This document shows positions 1 through 11,844 of a stretch of DNA of 64,000 bases, one piece after another; position 1 is the stretch's first letter, and each line of letters begins with the position of its first letter. Both the position numbers and the translations under genes were made by a program. The DNA comes from Mantis religiosa (taxonomy: Eukaryota; Arthropoda; Insecta; Mantodea; Mantidae): contig CM060953.1 in assembly GCA_030765055.1 (NCBI GenBank), forward strand, positions 106,191,685 through 106,255,684. The letters are read 5' to 3'. The notes under the pieces were generated by a model. It had not been told where the DNA came from. It did no database searches and worked only from the letters and a program-made list of their open reading frames with translations.

Positions 1-101
1 AGCTTCGCGGCCAGGCTGTTACTTGCCGCTCCCGTCTTCTCTGTTAATTCGGCCATCATTTCCATCATCTTCTCCAAAAAATTTTCCAATGCCGCATCCA
101 T
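1..101 (-). CDS. Partial gag start of a gypsy-like LTR retrotransposon
   Basis: Reading leftwards from an ATG at 101 there is an open frame of 33 codons that runs off the window edge. The peptide begins MDAALENFLEKMMEMM and is rich in Glu, Lys, Met and Ala, compatible with a helical or coiled-coil gag N-terminus. It lies 28 bases downstream of a primer-binding-site-like sequence that directly abuts the LTR at 147-698, which is the normal position for the first ORF of an LTR retrotransposon. Gag would form the cytoplasmic particle in which reverse transcription occurs. No zinc knuckle, protease or RT is visible because the element continues outside the window. The gag assignment rests on position rather than homology; the frame itself is clear. 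Confidence 0.55.
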   Translation of the reverse strand, partial: MDAALENFLEKMMEMMAELTEKTGAASNSLAAK

Positions 102-128
102 GGTTGTAATGTTCGGTGATGTTATCTT

Positions 129-145
129 CCCGCTTCCTGACACCA
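129..145 (-). other. Primer binding site, tRNA-Leu-like
   Basis: On the minus strand the bases next to the LTR end read TGGTGTCAGGAAGCGGG, one base after the LTR. This begins with TGG (the complement of a tRNA CCA end) and resembles the leucine-tRNA-primed sites of many insect gypsy elements (TGGTGTCAGAAGTGGG). It fixes the element's direction as leftward and shows that 147-698 is a 5' LTR, not a solo LTR. Confidence 0.6.
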
Positions 146-146
146 G

Positions 147-698
147 TGTGACTTTGTGGGTTCGTGAAATGAAAAGTCCAATTTCACCACTAAAAAATGT
201 TCTTTATTTCCACCGACTTACAGTTCAACACTTGCCAATTACATAAAATTACTTGCTGCTCACCATTACAATTCACCAGTTCGTCCGTTACAATTTCACT
301 TGTACTCGCGATTACATAAACTCCGATGCACATACCAGTTACGTACAGTCTTCCGTTGCACAATCTACTCGTTCATTAACACGTCACTGACTAACCCTTA
401 CACCAAGAACTGCGACTGTCTCCTCACTCACACTCACTAACCAACTGACTGACTCTGACCGACTAGCTGCAGCCCTTTTTATAGGCATCTCGCCGTCTTC
501 TCGACGTTTCCAGATGATGAAAGATCCCGTAAAATCGAGAACCAGGTGGACAGAAACAGACGGCACACTGATGTTTTTCCTCCCAGCCATTGCCTGTCAC
601 CACTATAAGACAAACGAGGGGAGGGTGTGGCTAACACGGACCTCCCTTGTCTCCCGCTCTCAGCTGCTTTCACAGGGTGTTCCAGCGCTCGCGTTACA
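147..698 (-). mobile_element. 5' LTR, gypsy-like family 1 (copy 1)
   Basis: The LTR runs TG...CA (on the plus strand TGTGACTTTG at 147 to TTACA at 698). On the minus strand it carries a TATA box (474-485) and, nearer the inner end, AATAAA (203-208), the normal U3-R-U5 order. The outer side abuts ATAT (699-702), as at the other copies; the inner side abuts the primer binding site. It is alignable with 16497-16983, 58583-59047 and, reversed, 10146-10512, all sharing the block GGGTTCGTGA..AAAAGTCCAA. At 552 bp it is the longest copy. The family call (gypsy) is inferred from the 4-bp target duplication and the primer site. Confidence 0.85.
474..485 (-). promoter_or_regulatory. TATA box of LTR copy 1
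   Basis: The minus strand reads CCTATAAAAAGG, followed downstream by repeated AGTCAGTCAG motifs that could serve as initiator. The equivalent box is present in LTR copy 2 (TATAAAAA at 10325) and, as TATATAAG, in copy 3. Confidence 0.6.
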
Positions 699-702
699 AT
701 AT

Positions 703-2277
703 GTTTAGGTTATACATATGTTTAGTGTCTTATGTGAAATCAGCACGTCTCACGTACCGAACAGCTATAGAACCGAAGGGTAGGCACAAAGGTTTAATAT
801 TTCAGTTATCCATTCGAATGTTTTTTGCTTCTAAACCAATAGGTACTTCATAGGCTAAGAAACACGTCCAGAATTGGTAATGCTGTCCGGAGGAGATAAA
901 CACTCTCTAACACTTCATCTTGCATACTGAGATGTACTGAATTGTAATGCACATCTTCTAGATACTTGGACAATAATTTCACTGAGGATGGGTAAATGAG
1001 ATTAATCACAACATATTGTTTTAACTGAAGGTGTCCTCAAGAATTGACCAATTCCAGCAGAAAATTATGTTCCCGGTTCTTTTTAATTGTAATTTACGTC
1101 CTCCAAAGTTTAGTAATGTCGGGCGATATATTCCCGTCTTCTGCAACATGAAAGCATCTAACATCTTAACCCTGATCATCACTTCTAACTTCTGTTTAGC
1201 CATACGTCCATCAGTTTCATTTTAAAATACCGAATATTCTTATGCTTGAACCAATGCTTTCTATACGAATTATAGCACAAGATGCATCTCATTTTACACA
1301 GCTCTCAGATGTGTTTAGAGCCAAATTCGTGAGGAATATTTTGCTTTATGAAAATAAAGCAATCTCTCCATATTCTAAATATTTTCTGAACCACTGAATT
1401 ACAAAGCACCCAAGCAATAACTGAAAAACATAGTATTTAAATTGCCTGGAATTATAAGTATTATAACACAGTGATATGGAACAGCTGCCAGTTCTCGAAT
1501 TACAGCACATTTTTTAAGCTTTACACAATTTCAATACAATGCCAGAGATGAAAAAAATGACAGGACCAGAACGGCATACAGGCATAATTTAAGATAAAAG
1601 GGAGATAGAATTTTTTTCTTATATAATTGTACCTTCACAGTTTTTCAATGCCAATTTTGTTCATAAATGTCGTAAACTCTTTTAAGTGGTGTTTAACTAT
1701 ATTACAATTTGTTGTTAGCCACTTTCTGTTCCTTAACACAAAGTTTCGTGATAATATTTACCTTTCAGATTCAGGTGAGTATACCCATTGTATGTAGTGT
1801 AGTTAGCTGAAGTGATAAATTCATGTTCCCTATGTATTTTGTATGCTTAAGGGAATAAGCGTTAAAATATAATTATAACGTAATATGATACGAGTATTTT
1901 TATTATATTTTATATTAATTTAGGGTTTAGAGCTGGATACACCTTATGTTTATATTCCACCTGAGTATGCAATATTAATAAACTAACATTAATAAACTGT
2001 ATACGTACCTATACTCATATATGCATTCATATACCATACATTAGTGCACAATATATATAATCGTACATGCACATATTCGCGCATACATACAAGAGCAGCC
2101 TTTGATAATGTAATAGGGCTCAAATATACCAAAATGACACAGGACTGCCACTGTTAAAACAGTGGCATGCTAATATATCTCAACAAACGCAAAATATGCG
2201 GAACGGCGCTATTGTAAATAAGAAACAAGATGTTGGTCAAGTCAGAAGCGATTTCAATTTGTAGCAGTTTATGTGAT

Positions 2278-2278
<1 letters not shown>
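703..2278. other. No gene seen
   Basis: AT-rich DNA. Only short antisense-overlapping ORFs (60-68 codons) without recognisable domains; no repeat boundary detected. Confidence 0.6.

Positions 2279-2325
<47 letters not shown>
2279..2325. repeat. Poly-T tract, 47 bases
   Basis: Uninterrupted T run. It could be the reversed A-tail of an old retroposon, but no SINE or LINE body could be recognised beside it. The region 2326-2908 that follows holds no recognisable gene. Confidence 0.8.
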
Positions 2326-2331
<6 letters not shown>

Positions 2332-2907
2332 GCAAGTATTCTGCAGAATAACAGAAGTCAGTATATCGCACGGCATGCCGCATCACATCAAGTTATTGTT
2401 AACAGTTCATTCTTGAGGAACTAACTCGCTAAGACTGAAGAATGCATAATAGAAACAAGTAGCATATTTCGCAAGACAATATTCCACCGAAGTAACTCCG
2501 CTGCATAACATGAGATTAGAACACGCCACAAACAAAGGGCCGCCAGGCCGTATATTAAGACGATTCCATATCGTAGTCACAAAAGCAGGCTTTCACACAG
2601 TTTAATTACAAAACTCGTCTCATATTAGCCATCTTGACGCAGGAAACAATCAATGGCTACCTCCGAGGATGTGCACGGACGAAGGCACCTTTTATGGTAC
2701 ATTTTGCCGGCTGAGACACTTTATGCTGCCACTTACCGCTCTAACTGGTAAATGTCGACCACAAAACCAAGCTGATCGGCGTCGGATGATTATCTACAGC
2801 CACCTATCAACAAATCGCTCGCCACCCGGCAGGTCACGTAATATTTCTTTCAATATTTGATTTGTGATGTATCCAGATGTTGTCCATTTTGAGTTTTAAC
2901 GTGCTGG

Positions 2908-2908
<1 letters not shown>

Positions 2909-2982
<74 letters not shown>

Positions 2983-2994
2983 GCACACACGCAC
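2909..2994. repeat. (AC)n microsatellite
   Basis: Long AC dinucleotide run ending in ACGC variants. It creates meaningless Thr-His or Cys-Val ORFs on both strands. Confidence 0.95.
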
Positions 2995-3598
2995 AAAACC
3001 TACGACTTACGATTACTCTACGTTTGTGCACCCCAACAAGTAATATTTACATTTTCTTGCATAAAATATGGTATTTTTCTGACATCTCAGCAACATCCTC
3101 CTATGCAACTGGACTAGTAACCACTATACAACCATAGGGCTTCATGAATGGTGTCCAGAATAGTACCACTTCTATTGAATGTTGTAGTCATGGATTTATG
3201 TATTCAAAACATTTTATGGAGATTACACGAATTAAATAATAAAAATACAGGAAAGGTCAATGGAAAGCATTTGAGAAAAACCGAAAGTAATAGTAGATTA
3301 AACAAGGATTAGATTGTGCAGTAGGTGGTTTGCCTGTAAGCTATATCACAGAATAAATTATTCCAAGAATTTGCAAAAGCCCAATGACTGCACTACTATA
3401 ATACTCTTTCTATTTGAACACCCGAAGTTCCACAGCTGACCATAAACGGGTGTATTCAAAACGCCCTTTTTAAAGTGCAAAAATGAATACATTCGCGATG
3501 AGCTATACCAATTTCAAGTAAAGTTTTTAAATTAATTAGATATATTCTGAGCATTAGACAGTTCTCAACCACCCACACACAACACATACACACAACCC

Positions 3599-3600
<2 letters not shown>

Positions 3601-3654
<54 letters not shown>
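3601..3654. repeat. (CA)n microsatellite
   Basis: Perfect CA run preceded by a degenerate CA-rich stretch from about 3571. The 120-codon minus-strand ORF across it is produced by the repeat. Confidence 0.95.
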
Positions 3655-3655
<1 letters not shown>

Positions 3656-3825
3656 TTATAACACTTTCCTTTATTGTTTGGCATATGTCCACCGATTTAG
3701 TATTTAAATGGTGGGATTTAACTAATAATTGCATTTGGCATAATGCACACCTAGGTAGCCAAGTCAGAAAGAGCAGTACTGGCCCAAAGTTAAACTTAGA
3801 TTTCTTTACGAATAACAATAGATGG

Positions 3826-4163
3826 GCGCCGGGGTAGTGGTTTCATTTGCGGTTCCCATGCTAAGTGTCACGATTTCGATTCCCGGCTCTGGGGTGACGA
3901 TTTTAAGTTGGCCCTATCCACGCCTTCACCTCTGTCTAGCACATGTGAGGTGTTCCCTATGCCCAATGTGGTTCAGAGTCCACGGTGTAAGCTGTAAGTA
4001 CTGTCGCCACCCCATCTTCATTAACACCTCCATCATTGGAGGTAATGGACCCCACCCTCTGGTGCCTCCACCTGAGAAATGGGTCCGGTCATCACATGGG
4101 GGGCGAGGTTAACCCGATAGCCAAGGTTGCCATGTGGGGAGTGCAGGTAACCAACTAACCAAA
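3826..4163 (+). mobile_element. tRNA-like SINE with 9-bp target duplication
   Basis: A 338-bp GC-richer block framed by the direct repeat AATAGATGG (3817-3825 and 4164-4172). Near its start is a pol III B-box-like sequence, GATTTCGATTCCC, after GGGTAGTGG that may correspond to box A. There is no long A-tail. A related fragment lies at about 7655-7790, sharing the CACATGTGAG...CCACCATCATT blocks. The 96-codon ORF inside it is not likely to be translated. SINE status is inferred from size, the B box and the flanking duplication. Confidence 0.7.
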
Positions 4164-4172
4164 AATAGATGG

Positions 4173-7100
4173 AGGTAATAAATTAACAGATTATCTAAAC
4201 ACCAGTGCTTACAGGCAAGATATTTTCTCTGTACTCTATTTTCACTTGTTCCTATGTTCTCTTATGTTTCCTAAACATATATCATATAGACACCAAATCA
4301 TATATACCTACAGCACATCTTACTGGCATTTTCTCAGTAAACTGACCTTAGATTAGTATTTCGCCAATAGTTTTGCATTATTCGTTTCCATTTTTCTGAA
4401 TGATCCCCTTTGCCCATTATTAAGGCGCTAAGTTAGCAAAATATGATGAACCTCAGGAATTGTAGCTTTAAGCACTATTTTCATTTAATGGTAAATGTTG
4501 ATGTTAAAGGGGGTATAAAAACAATAAAAATAAATCAATTAGTTATTGAATTCCTAGACATTTTCCGTATATCCATAGTACTTTCCGTTCCAAAGTCCCT
4601 AAGATGGGGAGGTTAGTTTACATTTTTAGCGAGTTTCCGTATACATCTAAAAAAGTATTAAGAAAATATAATTGTGAATCCATTAATATTAAGAAAAAAT
4701 AAAGATTACGACTGCCACATCTATAAATTTCACCCTTCATTGTACAAAATAATTCTCCGCACTTTTTGCTCTTACTCAAAATCATAACCCTGTTTTAAAA
4801 TCCTTTCAAAGACATCTTAATATGAGAGAACCTAATACCCGTGATCGTTAAGGCGATACTAAATTAATCGATTATTCAAAACCGAACATCGTGATTATTA
4901 ATCCGCAGGTTATATTGCCTTTTGTGATGGCATACTGAATGATGAAGGGATTATCCTAGACTACAGTGCCTTATATTTGGCTATCTGTTCTAAATACACA
5001 CTGTATAGATTGAATAAAATGGATGTCTCAGAAACGGTTGCAAATATTTGTGTTTTATTATACCAAGTGAGTCCGTTGCCACCTATTTATTCTGATCTAT
5101 GCAACCCGCAGTTTACACTGTTATGTGAAAACATGGACCCTTTTAGCATAAAAGCCGTTATTGCAGCTCTACTCTTCTATTCGGTAATATAGGCACACAG
5201 TACTAATAATCACAGCCCAGAATGAGCACCAAGAAGCTGAGCAGTGTTTAAATAAACGACGTCTTTTCACGCATATAATACTAGCAAGGTGATAAACGAA
5301 TGCGTTCCCCAGAGCAACAGTGAATGCGTGGCTGCTGGCTAAGTGGATTAGCTACATTGCAGATGAACAACAAAGGTTCTTTCTCCTAGTCTTTATCTAA
5401 ATTTTCCAACTGGGATTGTCGAGATGCTGACCACATATCCTTCCCGTATCAGTTGGATAGTCGCACAACTCTACACTGCGTATGTGGGCGTGAGGTCGGC
5501 AGTTGGGTTGGCAGGTCCTTGTTCAATATGGACTGTAGTGCCACTGGATTTATTTAAAACGAGCTGCATTACAATTACATTTACTCTATGATCTAAAACC
5601 TGCCGTAATTTGTGACAGAAGAGAAAACTATCTACCTAGTTCTCAGCATTTTTGACATGGCTGTACAAAGAAAACACGTGTTGCCTGAAGATTTAAATCC
5701 AATTAGTCCCACTGTTTAGATCAGCCATTTTGTGTTTCAATATTGTCAAATGATGCATATGATAGGTTGTGCCTTCAGGGGCGTGTTTAAAGGTGTGTGT
5801 GTGTGTGTGTGAATGCACGCTAATGAATAAACGTTTGTGAACTCGTCTGAAATTATTACTGCAGCTCTCTGTATCTGGGTATGTTGTTTTTGGAATCGAC
5901 GTACATAGTGATTGCTTTCAGCCCCATCAACGCTTATGCACTGAGCTATCCACCCCTCCTCTATAAGCGCTTCTACAAAACATCCATTAGATGACATTCA
6001 AGAAAGGTACAAGTCACATGTGTAGCTTAGCACGTTGCATAAATTGAAAAGTAAATAGGGGCAATTGACTCATCTGCTATAATTGAAAATAATAAAAGCA
6101 CACATGAAGTATTCTATGAAATTCTCTTAACTGGCGATTAGAATATCTGCAGTATAGCTCATTGATAGGTTAAGCAAACGATATGGACTACCTCAGTGAG
6201 TATTATAGTAGAAGAAACTTCTAGAACAAACTTCTTGAAGAAACCGAACATTTCGCTAGTATAGTTTTCGTGATAGAGCCGGAGAATATTTTTGTCCAAT
6301 TTAATGAAGAGTTCACATTTTTAATTCAGAATACAGAACATAATTTCTCGAAGATCACTTTTTGCCCTTTTCCCCGAACTACGATTCTAACTTAAGTAAT
6401 AATATTGGCTGTTGGATAACAGATTATAGTTCAAAAGAAATTCGAGTGAAAATATTTTAAGGGAACTCGTCATATGTTGTTTTATTCACAAAGTCGTAAA
6501 CCAAATGACTTTATTTACCTTTTGAAACCTTTAATTACTTCTATACGGTTTCAAATATTGTTTATTACTCATTGCTTGAAACATATACTATAACTCGGTA
6601 TTTAGATGCAATTTAAGTATTAAAATTTAAAAATGGGATGATACGTAAATTCCATAGAAGTACCGCTATCCAAAGTATCGACCGCCGGGCTCAATGTAGA
6701 GATGGCAACGCCGCTGCCCAGACAACTGCTCTAGCCCCCTGAAACTACCCCTAGCATTTTAAAAATGAGCCGTCGAATAGTTCTTCTCTGGTTTGTACTA
6801 ACATTAGTTTTTTATTATTATGTAGGTATGAGAACAATGATGAATAAATTGTCATTTAATACAGCTTGCCATTAAGACATTTATGCTGTAAAGTCCTCAT
6901 AAAAACTTTTAAACGTGCAGTAAGTAAGAAATAAAAGGCAAATATGGCCATTTATTTTAATTTGAAATATAGTTAATTAGATTTGTTGATGTAGAATTAT
7001 TGGAAAACCATTTAATTTACACTACTTTTTAATTGATCAATTGTCTAATCTCATTGAATGCATTTGCTTCGTAATTGTTTCGATAGTCTTACATTATCTG

Positions 7101-7650
7101 AGAGTAAATAAGTTATCAATATAAATAAATGTTAATGAAACGTGAAAACTAATCAGATGTGTTTTAAGAAGGTTTAATAGGTTTTGTGAAAGCTTTTTCC
7201 CCAACCGTCCTTGATTAGGTTCTAATCTGCTTGAACGTCATTCGATGGGTTACATGGTGCAGTTGATTGACCATATTAGTCAACGGAGTTCTGGTTGTTC
7301 CACGTATTTGTAAGCAATCAATAAGGAAGGGAGCAGACAGACTTGTGTGTTGTGTTCTAGCGCTGATTTGGCTTTCCAGGAAACAGGGAAAGTGAATTAA
7401 CCTGCCCCTCCATTCTCTACTCATGTTAGAAGGCAAAGGACGCTTACAGGATGCCTCTGTCCTGGCCTAGTGGTCAAGAATGCCATAGATTCTCTTTATG
7501 TCAATAATAGTAAAGTGTAAAAATGTAATTACGTAAAACCTCGCGTACCATGCTGATTGGATCATGAGAGATACAATTCTCAAGGCACATTTTTTATTTT
7601 CACTAATGGTGTTCTATACTCCACTTGACTCACACCAAGGAGACTCGTTC
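4173..7650. other. No gene seen
   Basis: AT-rich DNA without recognisable coding domains. A short (GT)n run lies at about 5793-5811. A 71-codon ORF at 4977-5192 and an 83-codon ORF at 5746-5997 have no recognisable features; the latter is partly microsatellite. Confidence 0.55.
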
Positions 7651-7654
7651 GTTC

Positions 7655-7790
7655 CTAGGTGCCCACATGTGAGATTTGTGGTGGGCTATACTATGCAGAG
7701 GCGGGTATTTCGGTTTCCGCCGCCATCATTCCACCAATTGCCCCATTATCATCTTCCCCTTCATCCATTTCACCCTCATTCTGTCATCTA
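7655..7790 (+). repeat. Fragment of the 3826-4163 SINE family
   Basis: Shares the CACATGTGAG...GTGGG and CCGCC..CATCATTCCACC blocks with the second half of the SINE at 3826-4163, without the B-box head. The boundaries are approximate. Confidence 0.4.
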
Positions 7791-8239
7791 CTACTCATTA
7801 TCATACCAGGCATTAGGGTCATCAATCATCCTGGATTCTCTATTTGATCCAGTGCGTCTATTCCTCAACCCGACGTCTAATGTAATAAGGAATAGAGGGG
7901 AAAAATCCCTAACACTACGACAGTGGTAAAATTAGGGAAATGGAAGGAAAAGAAGAAGAATTCTATATTTCTTAAATAGCATAAAATGTAATTATTCCTT
8001 TTAAGGAGGAGCTCGAATTTCATGCGGAATTAGCCCAGGTAGAACTAGTAAACATTGAATTGGATGCAGGGATTTGAACGAACACTTGAAGTGAATGATG
8101 GGAACAGCCTTTAAAATTTGGGACTGAACAGTCGAATAAGTGACTAGTCATTTGGTGTTTTCAAAGCGGTGCTGGTCTCATCTTATCTTCAGCAAGGTTA
8201 ATGAAGAATGAGAATTTAAGTTTTAGTCCAAATACGCTG

Positions 8240-8620
8240 TATGTGGGCCTCGAAAAAGCATTACATAGGAATAGAGATATTCCTAAAATTCTACCAAGTG
8301 AAAACTTACGGGGATTTAAATTTCACCTCGAACAAAATTTTTGAGGTAAGATTCAAAATTTTTATCTTAGTTCTGTTTATAGACAAAAGGATTGAGAGAT
8401 TGGTAGCTTCTTGAACCTAGTTTTTGGTCTTCCAAACCAGGTGGAGGAGTACTTTATTGATGACATCTTGGCAATACAATCCAATAATAGGCGAGTCCGT
8501 GAAATTTGTGACTGTGTTCTAGAAAATTACATTATGCATCATAACCAATTTTCTCCAAATTTATGGAATGTGAATCCTTTCAGGCACATTTCTTCTACTG
8601 CCCACACCTTTAAAATTTAG
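8240..8620 (+). pseudogene. MULE-type transposase remnant (C-terminal half)
   Basis: One continuous frame, interrupted only by two TGA codons (both where tryptophan would be plausible), reads YVGLEKALHRN, then GFKFHLEQNF and GKIQNFYLSSVYRQKD, then VFGLPNQVEEYFIDDILAIQ and ICDCVLENYI..FSPNLW. This order matches the part of MULE (Mutator-like) transposases after the second catalytic Asp: the C..H-type block (..FHL.Q..), the long helical insertion, and the stretch before the NN/ES..H motif near the catalytic Glu. The family cuts and pastes DNA through a DDE nuclease in the nucleus. The N-terminal catalytic region and terminal repeats are not visible. It is a different subfamily from the FLYWCH element at 39.8-41.8 kb. 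Recognition is by pattern only. Confidence 0.6.
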
Positions 8621-9022
8621 CAGCTATTAGATGTCCTGAAAGACATTCATGTGTATATAGAAATGTATATTAATATCGTCTTGAATCAGTCATTAGACTC
8701 CCAGCGATTTGAAGGAGAGAGCACAATAGAATGATGGAACTGCAGACCAACGAAATAACATGTTTCATTAATGCCCGATTTCACCAAAAGATGCTGAAAT
8801 CTAGATTAACAAATGTAACGTAACAATTGTCACAGCGCTAAAACTACTGTTAAATTTCTTGCATTCCACCAACCTATTTTATGAAAATGTTAACAAACAT
8901 GCTTTAACTCCAAAAAAACGTGTAAATATTACAGCTATAGAAGGCTATGGATAAGTCGTATTACTTTTTGAACCTACTGCAATGCGCTTTTCTTTCATTT
9001 TCGTTTGCACACAGTTGAAAAA

Positions 9023-9329
9023 ATGGCGGGTGAATAAAATCGTAAACAAAAGCCGTGAGACAAATTTCTCATCAATGGGGAAAGAATTGTTAATTGAATT
9101 GGTGACGAAGTGTAAGGATATCGTGAAAAATAAGAGGACGGATGCGGTGAATGTAACAGAGAAATATGTCACGCGGGAAAATATTGAAAACGAATTTAAT
9201 TCAAATGCATGTGTCACTACGACAAGCACCAAACAACTTCGACAGTATTACGTAAATTTAAAAAAGGTGCGAAGTTCAAGTGACTTGAACTTTTCAAGAC
9301 GGGAGGTGGACAGTGCATTATCCACATAA
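9023..9329 (+). pseudogene. Zeste-type Myb/SANT-like DNA-binding domain remnant
   Basis: After an ATG at 9023 (ATGGCGGGTGAA then TAA) a +1 shift gives a long open frame. It holds NFSSMGKELLIELVTKCKDI, ENIENEFNSN and STKQLRQYYVNLKK in order. This is the layout of the Myb_DNA-bind_5/zeste-like trihelix domain: an aromatic-acidic first helix, ENKKTDAV-like linker (here NKRTDAV), W..I..EFN second helix (Trp replaced by Arg-Glu here) and the TAKQLKKKWENLK recognition helix. Such proteins bind DNA and many copies in insects accompany transposons. The frame ends after about 84 domain codons, with no acidic tail or second ORF seen. The early stop, the lost Trp and the isolated position indicate a decayed copy. 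Confidence 0.6.
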
Positions 9330-10096
9330 TTCAGTGAATTATAAAATCGCGAAGTTATTAATACTTGAAGCAGATGCGAGATCGGCATATTCCTTTCGAC
9401 ACATGTTCTAACCTCTCTTGTAATTATGCAGTAAACTTCATAGCAACTTGTTTCAACAGTCTATACCTCTGGAGAAAATGTTCTTCTGACAGCTCCTAAA
9501 AGTCATTTCTTCTCATAGGCCGTACTCCATTACGAATGCCATTTAGACGGTCTTAAATATAGAAAATCTATATCAACAGCTAAGTTCAAAACTATGTCTC
9601 ACTCTTAATACTAGTGGTATTTAGAATAAGCTGAGTTAATGCCCGCGTTCTTGACTATCTACAACTGTTAAGGACCTAACATCAGAAATTTGGCTTGTTA
9701 TTGTAACAAATGATTTAACACGATTGACACGATTGTTAAGATGACTCGTTGGTGAAAGGCAATTTTTCTTTTAACTATTGCTAAACTCGTGTTCTTATAT
9801 TAAAAAATTACAATCTCATATGTGAAACACTTTGAACCATGCCTCTCAGCTTCTTCGGATGGCTAGGTTACCAGTCATAAGTTATGAAAAGTAGGAAGCA
9901 AAATCTTTACATATCTTATTTGCCACCCAAATCAGTAGAAAACTTTAACACTTTGTATATTTGTCCTCTCCCCGTACGCAAACACCCTCTTTTAAGGATT
10001 CTCGGTCTGTCATTAAAATTTAGCATTCGTGTGCGCGCGCATATGTGTGTGGATCGGTGGTAATATCATACAGCTCTTTTATTTCTTTTTATTTGT

Positions 10097-10100
<4 letters not shown>
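9330..10100. other. No gene seen
   Basis: AT-rich sequence with no recognisable domain or repeat boundary before the TA microsatellite. Confidence 0.5.

Positions 10101-10102
<2 letters not shown>

Positions 10103-10145
<43 letters not shown>
10103..10145. repeat. (TA)n microsatellite
   Basis: TA run ending exactly at the start of the LTR at 10146; the last four bases serve as the ATAT flank of that insertion. Confidence 0.9.
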
Positions 10146-10148
<3 letters not shown>

Positions 10149-10512
10149 CGCCAGGTCATTGTTGATTGAAGGCAGCGCGGGTAACAAGATCAAAGAGACG
10201 GCAGTGCAGTGTGGAGACAAAAGCTTGCCGAAATGGTGGGCGGGAGCAGACGGATTTCACAAGAGTTCGCCTTTGTTCTAGCCGGTTTCGATTGTTTGAG
10301 AAATTTCAGGAATGTGAGAAAAACTATAAAAAGGCAGCCAGGCCTGCCAAAGAGAGTCAGTCGGTAATCGAACGCGTGCAGGTAAGCGGCTGAGTTTGTT
10401 GAGCTTGTATGTTGTATTGGGTATGTGTACGAAGCGTATTTCTACGAAAATAAAGTACAATTTTTTGTGTTTGTAACTTGGACTTTTGAAATCACGAACC
10501 CACAAGGTCACA
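10146..10512 (+). mobile_element. Solo LTR, family 1 (copy 2)
   Basis: TGTCGCCAGG at the start and GGTCACA at the end, flanked by ATAT on both sides (10142-10145 and 10513-10516). A TATA box (TATAAAAA, 10325-10332) is followed by AATAAA (10449-10454), giving rightward orientation. Its last 70 bases are the reverse complement of the ends at 147 and 16497. No internal retrotransposon sequence adjoins it, so it is a solo LTR left by recombination. The left duplication sits in TA repeats and is therefore weak by itself. Confidence 0.85.
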
Positions 10513-10516
10513 ATAT

Positions 10517-11787
10517 CATATATCGATTAAGATGTACATATACACCCATATATATGTGAAATATAATATATATAATATTATTATAATATTATGTATAATA
10601 TTATTATATGTAATAAACACTTACGGACAATTTCAAACAATTCAACAGAAGAAAAGTTAAACCTCATTTCACACCAAGAGAGTCATCTCTTCTTCATTTC
10701 TGCTACAGGAATTTATGGTTCTGATAACATTTCCCATAGGAGCTGTAAATCCCAGTATTGCTAGCTTTTAGTTCCATTGGCTACTCAGTCTGTAAGGTTG
10801 AACTCTGGATGTTAGGCATTCGTAATGTTTATTTACACTTCCACAGATCATTGCAATCACGTGTAAGTTTTACCGATGAAAGAGTTACCATTTATTTCCT
10901 GTATTCTTTTTCAGCCACCGTGCTCCACTGTATAACCACGGACAGAAAATGCTGTGCTTTCAGCTCCAGATAACATGCACTTGCATTTCAATCGATTTTT
11001 CAGGGAGGTTGTTGTACGCCTCATTAAAGTATCCAGTCTGCTTTGCTAATGTCCCCTCCTTCAATATTAAAATTATACAATGCAACACCTTTAGGAAAAT
11101 TGTATTTGAGAGGAAATTAAAGCTATGTTTGAAAATTGGAAGTTTGACTTTTGTATTTGACGTCCTTCACATCCATATTTGCAAATTAGGACCTAGTCAG
11201 AAATCTATGATTTTATTTCTTCACAAACCGCATGAAGCAGAACTTTTTAACCAATATGTAACTTCTTGTGTTTGACATTCAAATTGCTGGAGCCTAACAA
11301 CATAACCCACCTCCACCGCTTAATTTTGAACGATTATTTAATTTTGACTCGTGCCACTATATATGCATGGAAACCTAACCAGCCTGTATTCTTATTACTT
11401 TTCATGGAGAAAGTTATTATTAATTATAATCGCTCTCCATCGTTTTTAAAAGTACCAGAGACCTTTTTAGGCTTAAGACTCAAAATTTTTATACCTGTAT
11501 TAAACATTTTGAGGTGCACTTTCTGCAATCACTCTTTTGTAAAGTAATATTTTAAAAAAACACACATTCTGATACCTAGTATAAATCGAAATAAACGTTT
11601 GTTGAAGTACTTTATCTATAGATATAGTTCCTCACAGTTTTCAGTTCGAACAGGAGGACAATTAAGGTCAATTACTCTTTTTGAGGTGGTCAGTCTTTAA
11701 TGTTTTTAAAGGGTTAATATGTTTGCGTGATCACAGTATAAAAGATGCAACAACAACTTCCTATTTGAGGATAAAGCTTTTGAAATA

Positions 11788-11790
<3 letters not shown>
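10517..11790. other. No gene seen
   Basis: Begins with an AT-palindrome-rich patch (10555-10615). Three adjacent plus-strand ORFs (71-108 codons, 10758-11547) show no recognisable domain. Confidence 0.45.

Positions 11791-11842
<52 letters not shown>
11791..11842. repeat. Poly-A tract, 52 bases
   Basis: Uninterrupted A run. It may be a retroposon tail, but the preceding 300 bases show no recognisable body. Confidence 0.85.

Positions 11843-11844
<2 letters not shown>

Noticed and set aside
2834..3137. Cys-Val and Thr-His ORFs near 2.9 kb, and the 120-codon ORF at 3456-3818
   Set aside because: Translations of AC/GT microsatellites.
8945..9232. 95-codon minus-strand ORF
   Set aside because: Antisense shadow of the zeste-like domain.
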